Part shown: one piece after another, positions 1 to 7,798 of the stretch
Layout: each line of letters starts with the position of its first letter
Numbering within the stretch: the stretch's first letter is position 1
NCBI RefSeq assembly: GCF_900119315.1
Contig: NZ_LT827010.1
Span: 5,117,001 to 5,181,000 of the forward strand
Origin: Actinoplanes sp. SE50/110
Lineage (GTDB): Bacteria; Actinomycetota; Actinomycetes; Mycobacteriales; Micromonosporaceae
Direction: 5' to 3'
DNA: 64,000 nucleotides
Program-made: the position numbers and the translations under genes
Notes under the pieces: generated by a model
Database searches by the model: none
Told to the model about the DNA's origin: nothing
What the model saw: the letters and a program-made list of their open reading frames with translations, nothing else

Positions 1-172
1 CGAGCATCAGGTCGAGCACGACCAGATCGGGGCGTTGGGCGTCGACGGCGGCGAGCGCGGACAGTCCGTCGGCGGCCAGTCGCACGTGGCAGCCGTCCTG
101 TTCGAGGTAGCGGCGCACGACGTCGCTGACCGTCGGGTCGTCGTCGACGACCAGCACCTGGTGGGTCACCAC
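1..172 (-). CDS. Response regulator, receiver domain (partial; runs off window start)
   Basis: Only the first 57 codons are inside the window. Reading from a double GTG at 172/169 they encode a CheY-like receiver domain: a hydrophobic strand LVVDD followed by acidic residues at about positions 9-11, and the phosphoacceptor strand LVVLDLML at the window edge, where the Asp is the expected phosphorylation site. The start lies 6 bp after the stop of the preceding membrane-protein gene, so it is probably the distal gene of the minus-strand operon that begins at 4101. The output domain is not visible, so the class (OmpR, NarL) cannot be decided. Confident on the receiver fold, not on targets. Confidence 0.85.
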   Translation of the reverse strand, partial: MVTHQVLVVDDDPTVSDVVRRYLEQDGCHVRLAADGLSALAAVDAQRPDLVVLDLML

Positions 173-178
173 CGCAGG

Positions 179-583
179 CTACCCAGGCGGACGCCGGCGG
201 CGCCCGTCCGAGAGTCTTTCGATTCCCTTACGGCAGGCGAGGACGGTCACGGCCGTCCCGATCAGGATCCCGATCAGATCGGTGCCGTACGACCTGGGCA
301 GGATCGTCGGATTTCCGGGGTCGCGTCCGAATCCGAGCACGAGCGGCAGCGCGACGATCGTCACGGCCAGCCAGGCGGTCGTGATGATCCGCAGCGTCGG
401 GGTGAGCCGGGGCAGCAGCCGGCCGGCCAGCAGCACCAGTGGCAGGAAGACCACGTCGTGCAGGATGAGAACCGCCAGGCCGAACACCGCGATGCCGGCC
501 AGGTCCACCTGGTCGTCCAGGAGTGCGCCGCCCACCGCGTACGCCATGAGAATCAGACCGCCAGCGATCAGCACACGTCTCAT
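179..583 (-). CDS. Small integral membrane protein of unknown function
   Basis: A 134-residue protein with about four hydrophobic segments and a basic C-terminal tail (GRRRRPPG). The chosen ATG at 583 overlaps the stop of the upstream molybdopterin oxidoreductase gene by 4 bases (ATGA), which implies translational coupling; the longer in-frame extension upstream is antisense to coding sequence of that gene. I do not recognise a named family. Its position between a membrane-bound oxidoreductase and a response regulator suggests a membrane partner of that oxidoreductase, but this is inference only. Confidence 0.75.
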   Translation of the reverse strand: MRRVLIAGGLILMAYAVGGALLDDQVDLAGIAVFGLAVLILHDVVFLPLVLLAGRLLPRLTPTLRIITTAWLAVTIVALPLVLGFGRDPGNPTILPRSYGTDLIGILIGTAVTVLACRKGIERLSDGRRRRPPG

Positions 584-2001
584 CCGGCCCTCCGCACGGT
601 GATCCGGTTGACCCATTTGGTCTGCAGCACGCCGGGCCGGTTCGGGGCGATCAGCCGGGCCGGGAAGCCGTGATCCGGGGCGAGAGGTTCGCCGCCGAGG
701 CGGAGCGCGAGCAGGGTCCGGCGGTCGGCGAGATGCCCCTCCTGCACGATCGATGTCCGATAGCGGCCACCGCTCTGCAGGGACTCGACGACGGCCTCGC
801 ACCCGTCCGGAGTCACGGCGATCATTGCAAGAAGATCAATCAGCGGTACGCCGGTCCAGGTGCCCGTGGAGCTCCAGCCCTCCACGCAGGCGATCGGCAG
901 GACCGAGGTGTGCAGTTCGAGGGCATGCAGGTCGGGCAGACTCAGCGAGACCGTGCGATCGAAACCGGTCACGGTCAGCCGGTATCCGGGGTCCAGGGCG
1001 GCGTCGCGAACCCCGGCGCCGAGGGCGGTGCTGTTCACCGGCAGTCCCTGGGGGCCGGTGCCCGGGCGCCGTGGCGCGAGCAGCGAGATCCCGGCGAGCG
1101 GCCGGACCGTCTGCCCCAGGGTGGCGACCGTGATCACGCCGGCCGCGACGGCACCGGCCACCAGAACCTCACGGCGCCCGGCGGCGTCGGTGCGGCCGGC
1201 GGGGCTGGCGGAGTCGACGGGGCCGGCGGGGTGGACAGGGCCGGCGGGGTGGACAGGGCCGGCGGGGTGGACAGGGCCGGCGGCGCCACCGGGGATGGCC
1301 GCGTCAACGGGGCTGCCGGAGTCGACGGAGTCGACGGGGCTGCCGGAGTCGGCGGCGCCGACGGGGATCGCCGGGTCGCTGCGGCGACGGCGGAGCGCTT
1401 CGCGGGTGATCGGGAGTTGCACGCCGATGTGGGTGAGCAGGGCGCCGGCGGCCAGCCAGGCCATCCAGTAGTGGGCGGTGGTGAAGAAAAACGGCATCGG
1501 GGCGTACCAGTGCGCGATGTTCAGGACACCGCTGAGCACCTGGAACAGCGCGGCGACGACCAGGACGGCGACCGAGGCGCGCTCCGCGGCGTGGCCGAGG
1601 CCGCGGACCGGCGGCCACTGGAACAGCCGCGGATAGACCGACCACAGTTTGAGGCCGAGCAACGGGACGGTGGCGAGCCCGGTCGCGACGTGCAGGCCCT
1701 GCGTGCAGCGGTAGAGCCCGGCGGGGCCGGGCGGCCACGGCAACCACCGGTTCGGATGCTGGGCCAGGTGGCTGAGCAGGCCGGTCACGAAGCAGATGGC
1801 GAACGCGGCGCCGAGCAGCAGCCCGAGCTGGCCGGTCAGCCTGGTGGAACGCCGATCGCCGGAGAAGGCGTCCGGGCGGAAAGGGCCGCGGCGCAGGCTG
1901 GCAGGTGGCGCCAGGAGCCAGGCCACGGCACGTCGCAGCGGCTCCGGCGGGCGCGGCAACCGGTTCACCGGGCGCCCCGACCGGTCAGTGAGGCGAACCA
2001 T
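580..2001 (-). CDS. Membrane-anchored molybdopterin-dependent oxidoreductase (sulfite oxidase/YedY-like)
   Basis: 473 residues in two parts. The N-terminal ~215 residues hold four membrane spans with His in GLHVATG and LTHIGVQ, resembling a cytochrome b561-like module; a fifth span (about 280-300) precedes the C-terminal molybdopterin-binding domain. In that domain the motif LPIACVEGW places the Cys expected to ligate molybdenum at about residue 370, and the C-terminus HGFPARLIAPNRPG is typical of the sulfite-oxidase superfamily. Between the two parts is a low-complexity linker with repeated HPAGPV and SGSPVD units. The start overlaps the end of the upstream methyltransferase gene by 37 bp and the stop overlaps the downstream gene by 4. 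Substrate unknown; a periplasmic/extracytoplasmic active site is inferred from the topology. Confidence 0.88.
   Translation of the reverse strand: MVRLTDRSGRPVNRLPRPPEPLRRAVAWLLAPPASLRRGPFRPDAFSGDRRSTRLTGQLGLLLGAAFAICFVTGLLSHLAQHPNRWLPWPPGPAGLYRCTQGLHVATGLATVPLLGLKLWSVYPRLFQWPPVRGLGHAAERASVAVLVVAALFQVLSGVLNIAHWYAPMPFFFTTAHYWMAWLAAGALLTHIGVQLPITREALRRRRSDPAIPVGAADSGSPVDSVDSGSPVDAAIPGGAAGPVHPAGPVHPAGPVHPAGPVDSASPAGRTDAAGRREVLVAGAVAAGVITVATLGQTVRPLAGISLLAPRRPGTGPQGLPVNSTALGAGVRDAALDPGYRLTVTGFDRTVSLSLPDLHALELHTSVLPIACVEGWSSTGTWTGVPLIDLLAMIAVTPDGCEAVVESLQSGGRYRTSIVQEGHLADRRTLLALRLGGEPLAPDHGFPARLIAPNRPGVLQTKWVNRITVRRAG
1225..1284. repeat. 18-bp tandem repeat inside the oxidoreductase linker
   Basis: About 3.3 copies of the unit GTGGACAGGGCCGGCGGG begin at 1231, 1249 and 1267. 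Because the unit is a multiple of three it adds HPAGPV hexapeptides to the protein encoded on the minus strand without breaking frame. Related degenerate units extend to about 1350 (SGSPVD repeats). Copy number is likely to vary between strains by slippage. Confidence 0.9.
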
Positions 2002-2645
2002 CGTCCCTCCTCGGTCCAGGTGCTGAGGACTGTCAGGCCGGCCTCGCGGGCGACGGCGGCCAGGTCGTCGGCGGCGACCTGGGCCCAGCGCAGCGGGGCG
2101 CCGGCCGGCTCGCCCGGGGTGTGCAGGGTGGCCGCGCCGGACCAGCTGCCGGTCCCCGGAGCCGCGAGTTCGGCGTGCACCCGGCCGGCCGGGGCGAGCA
2201 GCTCGTGACAGCGGCGCAGCAGGGCGACCGGGTCGCCGCCGATGCCGATGTTGCCGTCGGCGAGCAGCAGGTGGTCCCAGCGGCCGTGGCCGGGCAGCGG
2301 GGCGAACACGTCACGGCGCAGCGCCAGGGCGCCCCGGGCGCGGGCCAGGCGGACCGCGGCCGCGCTGACGTCGATGCCCAGGGCGGCCCGGCCGCGGCGC
2401 AGCAGGGCGCCGGTGAGCCGGCCCGGCCCGCAACCGACGTCCAGGGTCGCGCCGGTGCAACGGTCGAGCAGGCGGGTGTCGCCGGGCCGGTGGTCACGGC
2501 ACCAGTCGGCGGCGTCGAACCTGGTCGTCCGGCCGGCCGGGTCGCGCACCAGCAGCGTGGTCCCGGCGCCGGTCGCGGCCCGGGCCAGCGCCCGGTCGTA
2601 GATGTCCAGGGCGGCCGGTGGACAGGCGATCGCGGGGGCGGTCAC
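1965..2645 (-). CDS. Class I SAM-dependent methyltransferase
   Basis: 226 residues from a GTG at 2645 that overlaps the stop of the DUF2064 gene by 4 bases (GTGA). The SAM-binding motif I is clear (LDVGCGPGRLTGALLRRG, about residues 68-85), followed by the motif II acidic residue in LGIDVSAAA and a post-motif LLLADGNIG. No substrate-recognition features are recognised. In this operon, beside two sugar-transferring enzymes, methylation of a glycan, lipid or secondary metabolite is the natural guess. Similar methyltransferases sit next to molybdopterin oxidoreductase genes in other actinobacteria (from memory, not checked). Confidence 0.88.
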   Translation of the reverse strand: MTAPAIACPPAALDIYDRALARAATGAGTTLLVRDPAGRTTRFDAADWCRDHRPGDTRLLDRCTGATLDVGCGPGRLTGALLRRGRAALGIDVSAAAVRLARARGALALRRDVFAPLPGHGRWDHLLLADGNIGIGGDPVALLRRCHELLAPAGRVHAELAAPGTGSWSGAATLHTPGEPAGAPLRWAQVAADDLAAVAREAGLTVLSTWTEEGRWFASLTGRGAR

Positions 2646-3445
2646 GCCGGCACCCCAGTCGTAGCAGCGCAAGCCCGGTCCCCGCCGGATCCCGCACCGT
2701 CCGCGATCCGGCTTCCGCCGAGTTCGTCGTCCGCCCCGACGCCGGCGGGGGAGGCCGCGGCCCGGCCGGGGGCCGCGGTGAGGCCCGCGTTGGTGAGGCC
2801 CGCCGCGGTGAGGCCCACCGCGGTGAGGCCCGCCGTGGTGACGGCGGCGGGGAAGCGGCTGCCGGGCGGGCACAGGGCGGCGACCAGGGTGGCGTCCGCG
2901 GCGGTGTCGACATCGCGCAGCGTCGGGAGCAGGGTGGGTTCGACGCCGCGGGCGCGCAGGGCGGCCAGGGTCAGCTCGCCGGTCTCGGCGGTGGACATGG
3001 GCACGGCGGGCAGGACCGTGGCGTACGCCGCAATCGGTAAGCCGAGGGCCCACCAGCCGCCGTCGCGGGCCGGGCCGAGCACCGCGCCCTCGTTGCGCAA
3101 CCTCGTGGCCGCGGCCCGCAGCAGGGCAGCGGTCAGTTGCGGGGTGTCCATGCCGATCAACAGGGCCGGGACGCCGGGCAGCGCGGTGTCGGCGAACGCG
3201 TTCGCCAGCCGCTCCCCCAGGCCGTCGCCGCGCTGCCGGACACACGCCCAGCCCGGCGGGACCGGGTATTCCCCGTCGAGCACCAGCGTGTGCCGCCGGG
3301 CCGGCAGCGTGGACGCCGTGGCCAGGGTGTCGGCCAGCGCGGCGGCCGCGATCGCCGCCGCCTGCTCCGGGGTGCACGGCGGGCAGAGCCGGGTCTTGAC
3401 CCGGCCGGGCACCGGGGCTTTCGCCATCACCAGCAGCTGGATCAT
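2642..3445 (-). CDS. DUF2064 / TIGR04282-family glycosyl- or nucleotidyltransferase
   Basis: 267 residues. The N-terminus (LVMAKAPVPGRVKTRLCP) is the signature of the CofC/MobA-like fold family annotated as TIGR04282 arsenosugar-biosynthesis glycosyltransferases; LLIGMDTPQL and GPARDGGWWALG are the matching nucleotide- and metal-binding loops. The last ~60 residues are low-complexity with repeated TAAGLT-type units and are absent from typical family members of about 210 residues, so the tail is an extension. Start overlaps the GT2 gene by 4 bases (ATGA). Pairing with GT2 is common in this family and suggests a joint glycosylation step. Confidence 0.85.
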   Translation of the reverse strand: MIQLLVMAKAPVPGRVKTRLCPPCTPEQAAAIAAAALADTLATASTLPARRHTLVLDGEYPVPPGWACVRQRGDGLGERLANAFADTALPGVPALLIGMDTPQLTAALLRAAATRLRNEGAVLGPARDGGWWALGLPIAAYATVLPAVPMSTAETGELTLAALRARGVEPTLLPTLRDVDTAADATLVAALCPPGSRFPAAVTTAGLTAVGLTAAGLTNAGLTAAPGRAAASPAGVGADDELGGSRIADGAGSGGDRACAATTGVPA

Positions 3446-4101
3446 CGGGCCAGCACCGCCCGCATGTCGTGCACCGCGCGCAGCGTGCCGCGGACCGAGC
3501 CGGTCACCTTCGAGCGGGTGCCGGCCGCCCGCGGCCGGTAGGAGACGTCCGTCTCGGCCACCCGCCAGCCGGCCCGGGCCGCGCCGATCAGCAGTTCCAG
3601 CGGGTAGCCGAACCGCCGGTCGCGCAGGTCGAGCGCGAGCAGCGCGTCACGGCGGGCGGCCCGGGCCGGGGCGATGTCGTGCACCGGCAGGCCGGTGTCC
3701 CGGCGGATCCGGTGGGCCAGGACCGCGTTCGCCAGCCGGGCGTGGGCCGGCCACGCGCCGGGCACGGTCGGCCGGCGGCGTCCGCAGGCCAGGTCCAGCT
3801 CGCCGGCGCGGACCCGGTCGGCGAGCAGCGGCAGCTCGGCCGGATCCAGCGAACCGTCCGCGTCGATCACGCACACCACCCCGTCGGCCGGGTCGGCGGC
3901 GAGCAGCCCGGCGTGCACGGCCGCGCCGTAGCCGGGGTGCGGCACGTCGATCACCCGGGCGCCGAGCCGGCGGGCCACGTCCGCGGAGCCGTCGGTCGAC
4001 CCGTTGTCGGCGACGATCGCGCGGAAGCCGGGCGGCATCCGGTCCAGCAGCCACGGCAGGGCCGGGGCCTCGTTCAGGCAGGGCAGCACCACATCGGTCA
4101 T
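3442..4101 (-). CDS. Family 2 glycosyltransferase
   Basis: 219 residues, first gene of the minus-strand operon. It has a GT-A fold start VVLPCLNEAPAL, the NGSTDGS loop and the metal-binding CVIDADGSLDP segment around residues 75-90, all typical of dolichyl-phosphate-mannose-synthase-like GT2 enzymes. No C-terminal membrane spans are present, so it is a soluble single-domain enzyme. It is separated by 132 bp from the divergent epimerase gene, so the gap must hold both promoters. Probably transfers an activated sugar to a lipid or small-molecule acceptor; acceptor unknown. Confidence 0.88.
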   Translation of the reverse strand: MTDVVLPCLNEAPALPWLLDRMPPGFRAIVADNGSTDGSADVARRLGARVIDVPHPGYGAAVHAGLLAADPADGVVCVIDADGSLDPAELPLLADRVRAGELDLACGRRRPTVPGAWPAHARLANAVLAHRIRRDTGLPVHDIAPARAARRDALLALDLRDRRFGYPLELLIGAARAGWRVAETDVSYRPRAAGTRSKVTGSVRGTLRAVHDMRAVLAR

Positions 4102-4233
4102 GGCCGGAAAGTTAGCGCTGGTCAGGGCCCGGAAATCTTACGAAGTGCGGACGTCGCCGACAGTTCTTACGAACCGCTGACGGATCGGCGCGGGCCGGTG
4201 TCAACGGCGGCTCGCGGACCTAGCGTCGCTGCC
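4102..4233. promoter_or_regulatory. Divergent promoter region of the glycosyl operons
   Basis: This 132-bp gap separates the start of the minus-strand GT2 operon from the plus-strand epimerase operon. The base composition drops slightly around 4120-4175 (two TCTTACGAA-type stretches at 4136-4144 and 4163-4170, i.e. a direct repeat of TCTTACGAA with ~17 bp between). I cannot identify the regulator; the repeat could be a binding site for a shared one. Confidence 0.45.
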
Positions 4234-5253
4234 GTGACGCACATTCTCGTGACCGGCGGGGCCGGGTTCATCGGCTCCCACGTGACCGCAGCGCTGCTGG
4301 CGGCAGACCATGACGTATCCGTGCTGGACAGTGGTCCCGGCGAGGTGCCGGCCGGGGTGCGGCTGCACCGGGCCGACGTCCGGGACCCGGAAGCGGTGCG
4401 GGCCGCACTGCGCGGGGTGGACGCCGTGGTGCACCATGCGGCGCTGGTCGGGCTCGGGGTCGGGCCGCAGGACCTGCCGGACTACGTGGGCAGCAACGAC
4501 CTGGGCACCGCGGTGCTGCTCGCGGCGATGGCGGCGGCCGGGGTCCGGCGGCTGGTGCTGGCCAGCTCCATGGTGGTGTACGGGGAGGGCGCCTACTCGT
4601 GCACGACGCACGGACCGGTGAGCCCCGCACCGCGGGCGGCCGGGGATCTGGCCGCCGGCCGGTTCGAGCCGTCCTGCCCGCGATGCGGCCGGCCGCTGCT
4701 GGACGGGCTGGTCGGCGAGGACGCCGTGATGGATCCGCGCAGCGTGTACGCGGTGACCAAACTCAGCCAGGAACTGCTGGCCGGGGTGTGGGCGCGGGAG
4801 TGCGGCGCTTCGGTGGCGGCGCTGCGGTATCACAACGTATACGGGCCGGGGATGCCGAAGGACACGCCGTACAGCGGGGTGGCGGCGATGTTCCGGTCGG
4901 CGCTGGAGGGCGGCCGGGCGCCGCGGGTGTTCGAGGACGGCGGGCAGCGGCGCGACTTCGTCCACGTCGGTGACGTGGCGGCGGCGAACGTGGCGGCGTT
5001 GCGGGCGGAGCGGCCGGGATTCCGGGCGTACAACATCGCCTCGGGGCATCCGATCACCATCGGCGCGGTGGCTGCCGCGCTGTCCGAGGCCTTCGGCGGG
5101 CCGGGGCCGGTGGTGACCGGCGAGTTCCGGCTCGGGGACGTGCGCCATGTGGTGGCGTCGCCGGCCCGGGCGGCTGCGGAGCTGGACTTCCGGGCGGCCG
5201 TCCTGCCGTCTGTCGGCTTGAAGGAGTTCGCGTGCGCCCCGCTGCGCGGCTGA
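4234..5253 (+). CDS. NAD-dependent epimerase/dehydratase (extended SDR)
   Basis: 339 residues from the GTG at 4234; longer upstream readings cover the divergent GT2 gene and are rejected. The Rossmann motif is TGGAGFIGSH (about residues 7-16) and the catalytic triad is visible as Ser in LASSMVVYG and YxxxK in YAVTKLSQE. An unusual insert around residues 140-160 carries CPRCG with a preceding Cys (SCTTHG and SCPRCG), as seen in some actinobacterial nucleoside-diphosphate-sugar epimerases. The gene overlaps the next one by 22 bp. It probably makes an NDP-sugar for the adjacent glycosyltransferases. Confidence 0.9.
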   Translation: MTHILVTGGAGFIGSHVTAALLAADHDVSVLDSGPGEVPAGVRLHRADVRDPEAVRAALRGVDAVVHHAALVGLGVGPQDLPDYVGSNDLGTAVLLAAMAAAGVRRLVLASSMVVYGEGAYSCTTHGPVSPAPRAAGDLAAGRFEPSCPRCGRPLLDGLVGEDAVMDPRSVYAVTKLSQELLAGVWARECGASVAALRYHNVYGPGMPKDTPYSGVAAMFRSALEGGRAPRVFEDGGQRRDFVHVGDVAAANVAALRAERPGFRAYNIASGHPITIGAVAAALSEAFGGPGPVVTGEFRLGDVRHVVASPARAAAELDFRAAVLPSVGLKEFACAPLRG

Positions 5254-6587
5254 CTTCCGGGCCGGTCCGTCTCCATGGTCTTCCGCGGGGCGATCGGTGG
5301 GCGCTCGCCGGGGTGCTCGGCCTGGTCGCGGCGGCCGCGGTGGTCGGGGCGGCACTCGGCGGGGCGGGGCATCCCGTGCTCGCGCCGGCCGCGCCGATCT
5401 TCGGGCACGTGCGGCCGCACATCGGGCCGGGAACGCCGCTCGCCCTGGCCGTCGCGATCGCGGTGATCCGCTGGGGGCCGGCCCTGGCGGCGACCCTGCC
5501 GTGGCGGCGGCTGCTGGTCGGCGCCTGGCTGGCCGCGGTCGCCTGGACGTTCTCCCTCGCGCTGATCGACGGCTGGCAGCGGGGGGTGGCCGGGCGGTTG
5601 ACCACGCAGTTCGAATACCTGAGCGAGGTGCCGCGGGTCACCGACATCCCGGCCATGCTGCGCGGCTTCACCAGCCACATCCTGCTCAACTCGCCGGACC
5701 ACTGGGCCGAGCACGTGTCCGGGCACCCGCCGGGTGTGCTGCTGACCTTCGTCTGGCTGGACCGGATCGGGCTGGGCGGGGGTGCCTGGGCGGCCACGGT
5801 GTGCATCCTGGTCGGTTGCCTGATCACGGTGGCCGTCCCGAGCACGCTGCGCTCCCTCGACTCCGACGGTGCGGAAACCGCTGCCCGGGCCGCGGTCCCC
5901 TTCCTGGTGCTGTTCCCGGGCGCGGTGTGGATCGGCGTTTCCGCCGACGGCATGTTCGCCGGGATCGGGGCCACCGCCGTGGCGCTGCTCGCGGCCGGCC
6001 TCGCCCGGCCGTCCCGCCGGCGTCTGCTGCTGGGCGGGGCGTTGCTCGCCTGGTGCGCCTACCTGTCGTACGGCCTCGTCCTGCTGGTCCTGCCGGCCGC
6101 GACCCTGCTCGTGGGCCGCCACCGCAGGTGGCCGCTGCTGATCTGGCCGATCCTCGGCGCGGCCGCGGTCGTCGCCGCCCTGACCGGTTACGGTTTCGCC
6201 TGGTGGGAGGGCTACCACCTGGTCAAGATCCGCTACTACCAGGGGATCGCGACCGCCCGCCCGTACGCCTACTGGATCTGGGCGAACCTGGCCTCCCTGG
6301 CCTGCGTCGCCGGCCCGGCCGCGGCACCCATGCTGCGCCGCGCCGCCCTTGCGCTCCGTGCCGCCCGGGGGCCGGCGGCGTGGCTGTGCCTGGGCGGGCT
6401 GGCGGCCGCCCTGGCCGCCGACATCTCCGGCCTGAGCAAGGCCGAAACCGAACGCATCTGGCTGCCGTTCGCCGTCTGGCTCCCGGCCGCCGCCGTCCTG
6501 CTGCCCCTGCGCGACCGTCGCTTCTGGATGTGCCTGCAGGCCGCCACCGCCCTCCTGGTCAACCATCTGATCCTCACCACGTGGTGA
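5232..6587 (+). CDS. Polytopic membrane protein, GT-C-type glycosyltransferase-like
   Basis: 451 residues from a GTG at 5232 that lies inside the end of the epimerase gene. The protein has about eleven hydrophobic segments and an early extracytoplasmic loop containing the HVSGHPPG stretch around residues 155-165, the position at which GT-C enzymes carry acidic/His loop residues. Related proteins are usually annotated as hypothetical integral membrane proteins. The coupling to an NDP-sugar epimerase and the divergent GT2 operon supports a polyprenyl-phosphate-sugar-dependent mannosyl/arabinosyl-type transferase, but no catalytic residue can be assigned with certainty. Confidence 0.75.
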   Translation: MRPAARLTSGPVRLHGLPRGDRWALAGVLGLVAAAAVVGAALGGAGHPVLAPAAPIFGHVRPHIGPGTPLALAVAIAVIRWGPALAATLPWRRLLVGAWLAAVAWTFSLALIDGWQRGVAGRLTTQFEYLSEVPRVTDIPAMLRGFTSHILLNSPDHWAEHVSGHPPGVLLTFVWLDRIGLGGGAWAATVCILVGCLITVAVPSTLRSLDSDGAETAARAAVPFLVLFPGAVWIGVSADGMFAGIGATAVALLAAGLARPSRRRLLLGGALLAWCAYLSYGLVLLVLPAATLLVGRHRRWPLLIWPILGAAAVVAALTGYGFAWWEGYHLVKIRYYQGIATARPYAYWIWANLASLACVAGPAAAPMLRRAALALRAARGPAAWLCLGGLAAALAADISGLSKAETERIWLPFAVWLPAAAVLLPLRDRRFWMCLQAATALLVNHLILTTW

Positions 6588-6747
6588 CCCGGTGGGCGCC
6601 CGTTCGGTCGATGCGCGAGGTCGCCCCGCGGTGTCGCGGTGCCTGGTCCCGCCTTCGTGCCACTTCCGGCCCGCGCCGCCCGCCGCGGGCTCGCCGGGGC
6701 CGCAGCATGAGGTCGTCCACGTGACGACGACCGACCTGGAGAGCCCT

Positions 6748-7320
6748 GTGTTCCGACGTTTCCTCCTCATCCCCCTGGTGCTCGCCCCGCTGGCGGCATG
6801 TGGACAGGTGACCGGCGCGGCAGCGACACCGGAGCCGGGTGCTTCGTCGAGCGCGGCCACCGCGACGAAGGTGATCCCGGCCGCGAAGACGCAGCCGGCC
6901 TCCGGTCATGGTTCCGCCGGCTCGGCGCAAGCGGGCGGCACCACCACCGCGGCGCTCACCGGCACCCACCACGCGTTCCTGACCGCGGTCGATCCCGCCA
7001 AACACACGATCACCTTCGATCTCGTCGACTGGTTCGAGGGCGCCGCCGCGAAGTCGGCATGCAAGCAGGACGGAGTGACGGAGACCGCCAACGACTGGTG
7101 CGTGGGGTACTACTACCGCAACAACAGCCACAAGCTCCGGACCCTGCACGTCAAGTCCGGCGCGCCGCTGAGGGTGATCGACATGAGCCACGGCCCCGTT
7201 CATCTGGTGACCGCCGACCTCGGCAAGTTCCAGACATCGCTCAAGGCGAACGGAGGCCTGTTCGTCTTCACCGTCACCAACGGCGACATCACCAAGGCCG
7301 ACGAGGTCTACCAGCCCTGA
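6748..7320 (+). CDS. Lipoprotein of unknown function
   Basis: 190 residues. The GTG at 6748 is preferred because a GGAG lies 7 bases upstream and because it gives a compact signal peptide FRRFLLIPLVLAPLAAC with a lipobox Cys at residue 18; an upstream GTG at 6721 would prepend nine residues. A Thr/Ser/Ala-rich linker of ~50 residues is followed by a ~115-residue domain starting at HHAFLTAVDPAKHTITFDLVDWF, a pattern seen in actinobacterial secreted proteins of unknown function. It stands alone and is probably anchored on the outer face of the membrane. Confidence 0.8.
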   Translation: MFRRFLLIPLVLAPLAACGQVTGAAATPEPGASSSAATATKVIPAAKTQPASGHGSAGSAQAGGTTTAALTGTHHAFLTAVDPAKHTITFDLVDWFEGAAAKSACKQDGVTETANDWCVGYYYRNNSHKLRTLHVKSGAPLRVIDMSHGPVHLVTADLGKFQTSLKANGGLFVFTVTNGDITKADEVYQP

Positions 7321-7798
7321 CCGCGGATCCGGCGAGCGTACGCCCTGCCCCACCGCCGGGCGGGCCCGCGCTGCGCTGCTTCGGGAGAGCGGACGTTCAG
7401 TGACCGGGCCGACGGCCGGCGCGACCGGCAGGGAACAGACCGGCGACCACGAGGACGACATGACCGGCCGGTGGGGTCCCGAGGCCGCCCGGTAGCCGGC
7501 CGAGCAGACCGGCATTGTCGTGGTCCACGAGATGACGCACCGTGCCCTGAGCTGCGCAGACCGCGCGACGGTGGCGGCGCGAGCCCGGGAACGCATCGCC
7601 GCGCTTGGACCGGATCCGGAGCCCCGGCGACAGCGGAACCGATCGCCGCCATCAGTCTCCGGAATGCTCCTCCGCCGCTATGCGATCGAGACAGTGCCGA
7701 CCGCGAGCGTGAGGCCGGCGCGGACGTGAAACGGTCGCGATCTGGCTCTGCTGGCCGCCCGTGCGCGGGGCCGTTGGATCGAAGCAGCAGAACTGCGG
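7321..7798. other. 478-bp stretch without a convincing gene
   Basis: Several short reading frames exist on both strands but none has a good ribosome binding site, family signature or gene-like residue composition; the longest on either strand are rich in Arg/Pro/Ser in the way of antisense shadow frames. A 69-codon plus-strand frame at 7520-7729 is the least bad candidate. The segment lies between two orphan genes and may be decayed coding sequence. Confidence 0.5.

Noticed and set aside
670-2208. Long plus-strand open frame of 512 codons
   Set aside because: It is antisense to the molybdopterin oxidoreductase and methyltransferase genes and is composed mostly of Gly, Ala, Arg and Asp, as expected for a shadow frame in very GC-rich DNA.
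2121-4115. 664-codon plus-strand open frame
   Set aside because: Antisense to three well-supported overlapping genes with clear family motifs; its residue composition is Arg/Pro/Gly-rich and has no ribosome site.
4830-6860. 676-codon minus-strand open frame
   Set aside because: Antisense to the epimerase and GT-C-like genes, no recognisable domain, shadow-like composition.
7520-7729. 69-codon frame in the 7.3-7.8 kb gap
   Set aside because: No Shine-Dalgarno, no family match and a shadow-like second half; mentioned only as the best candidate in that gap.
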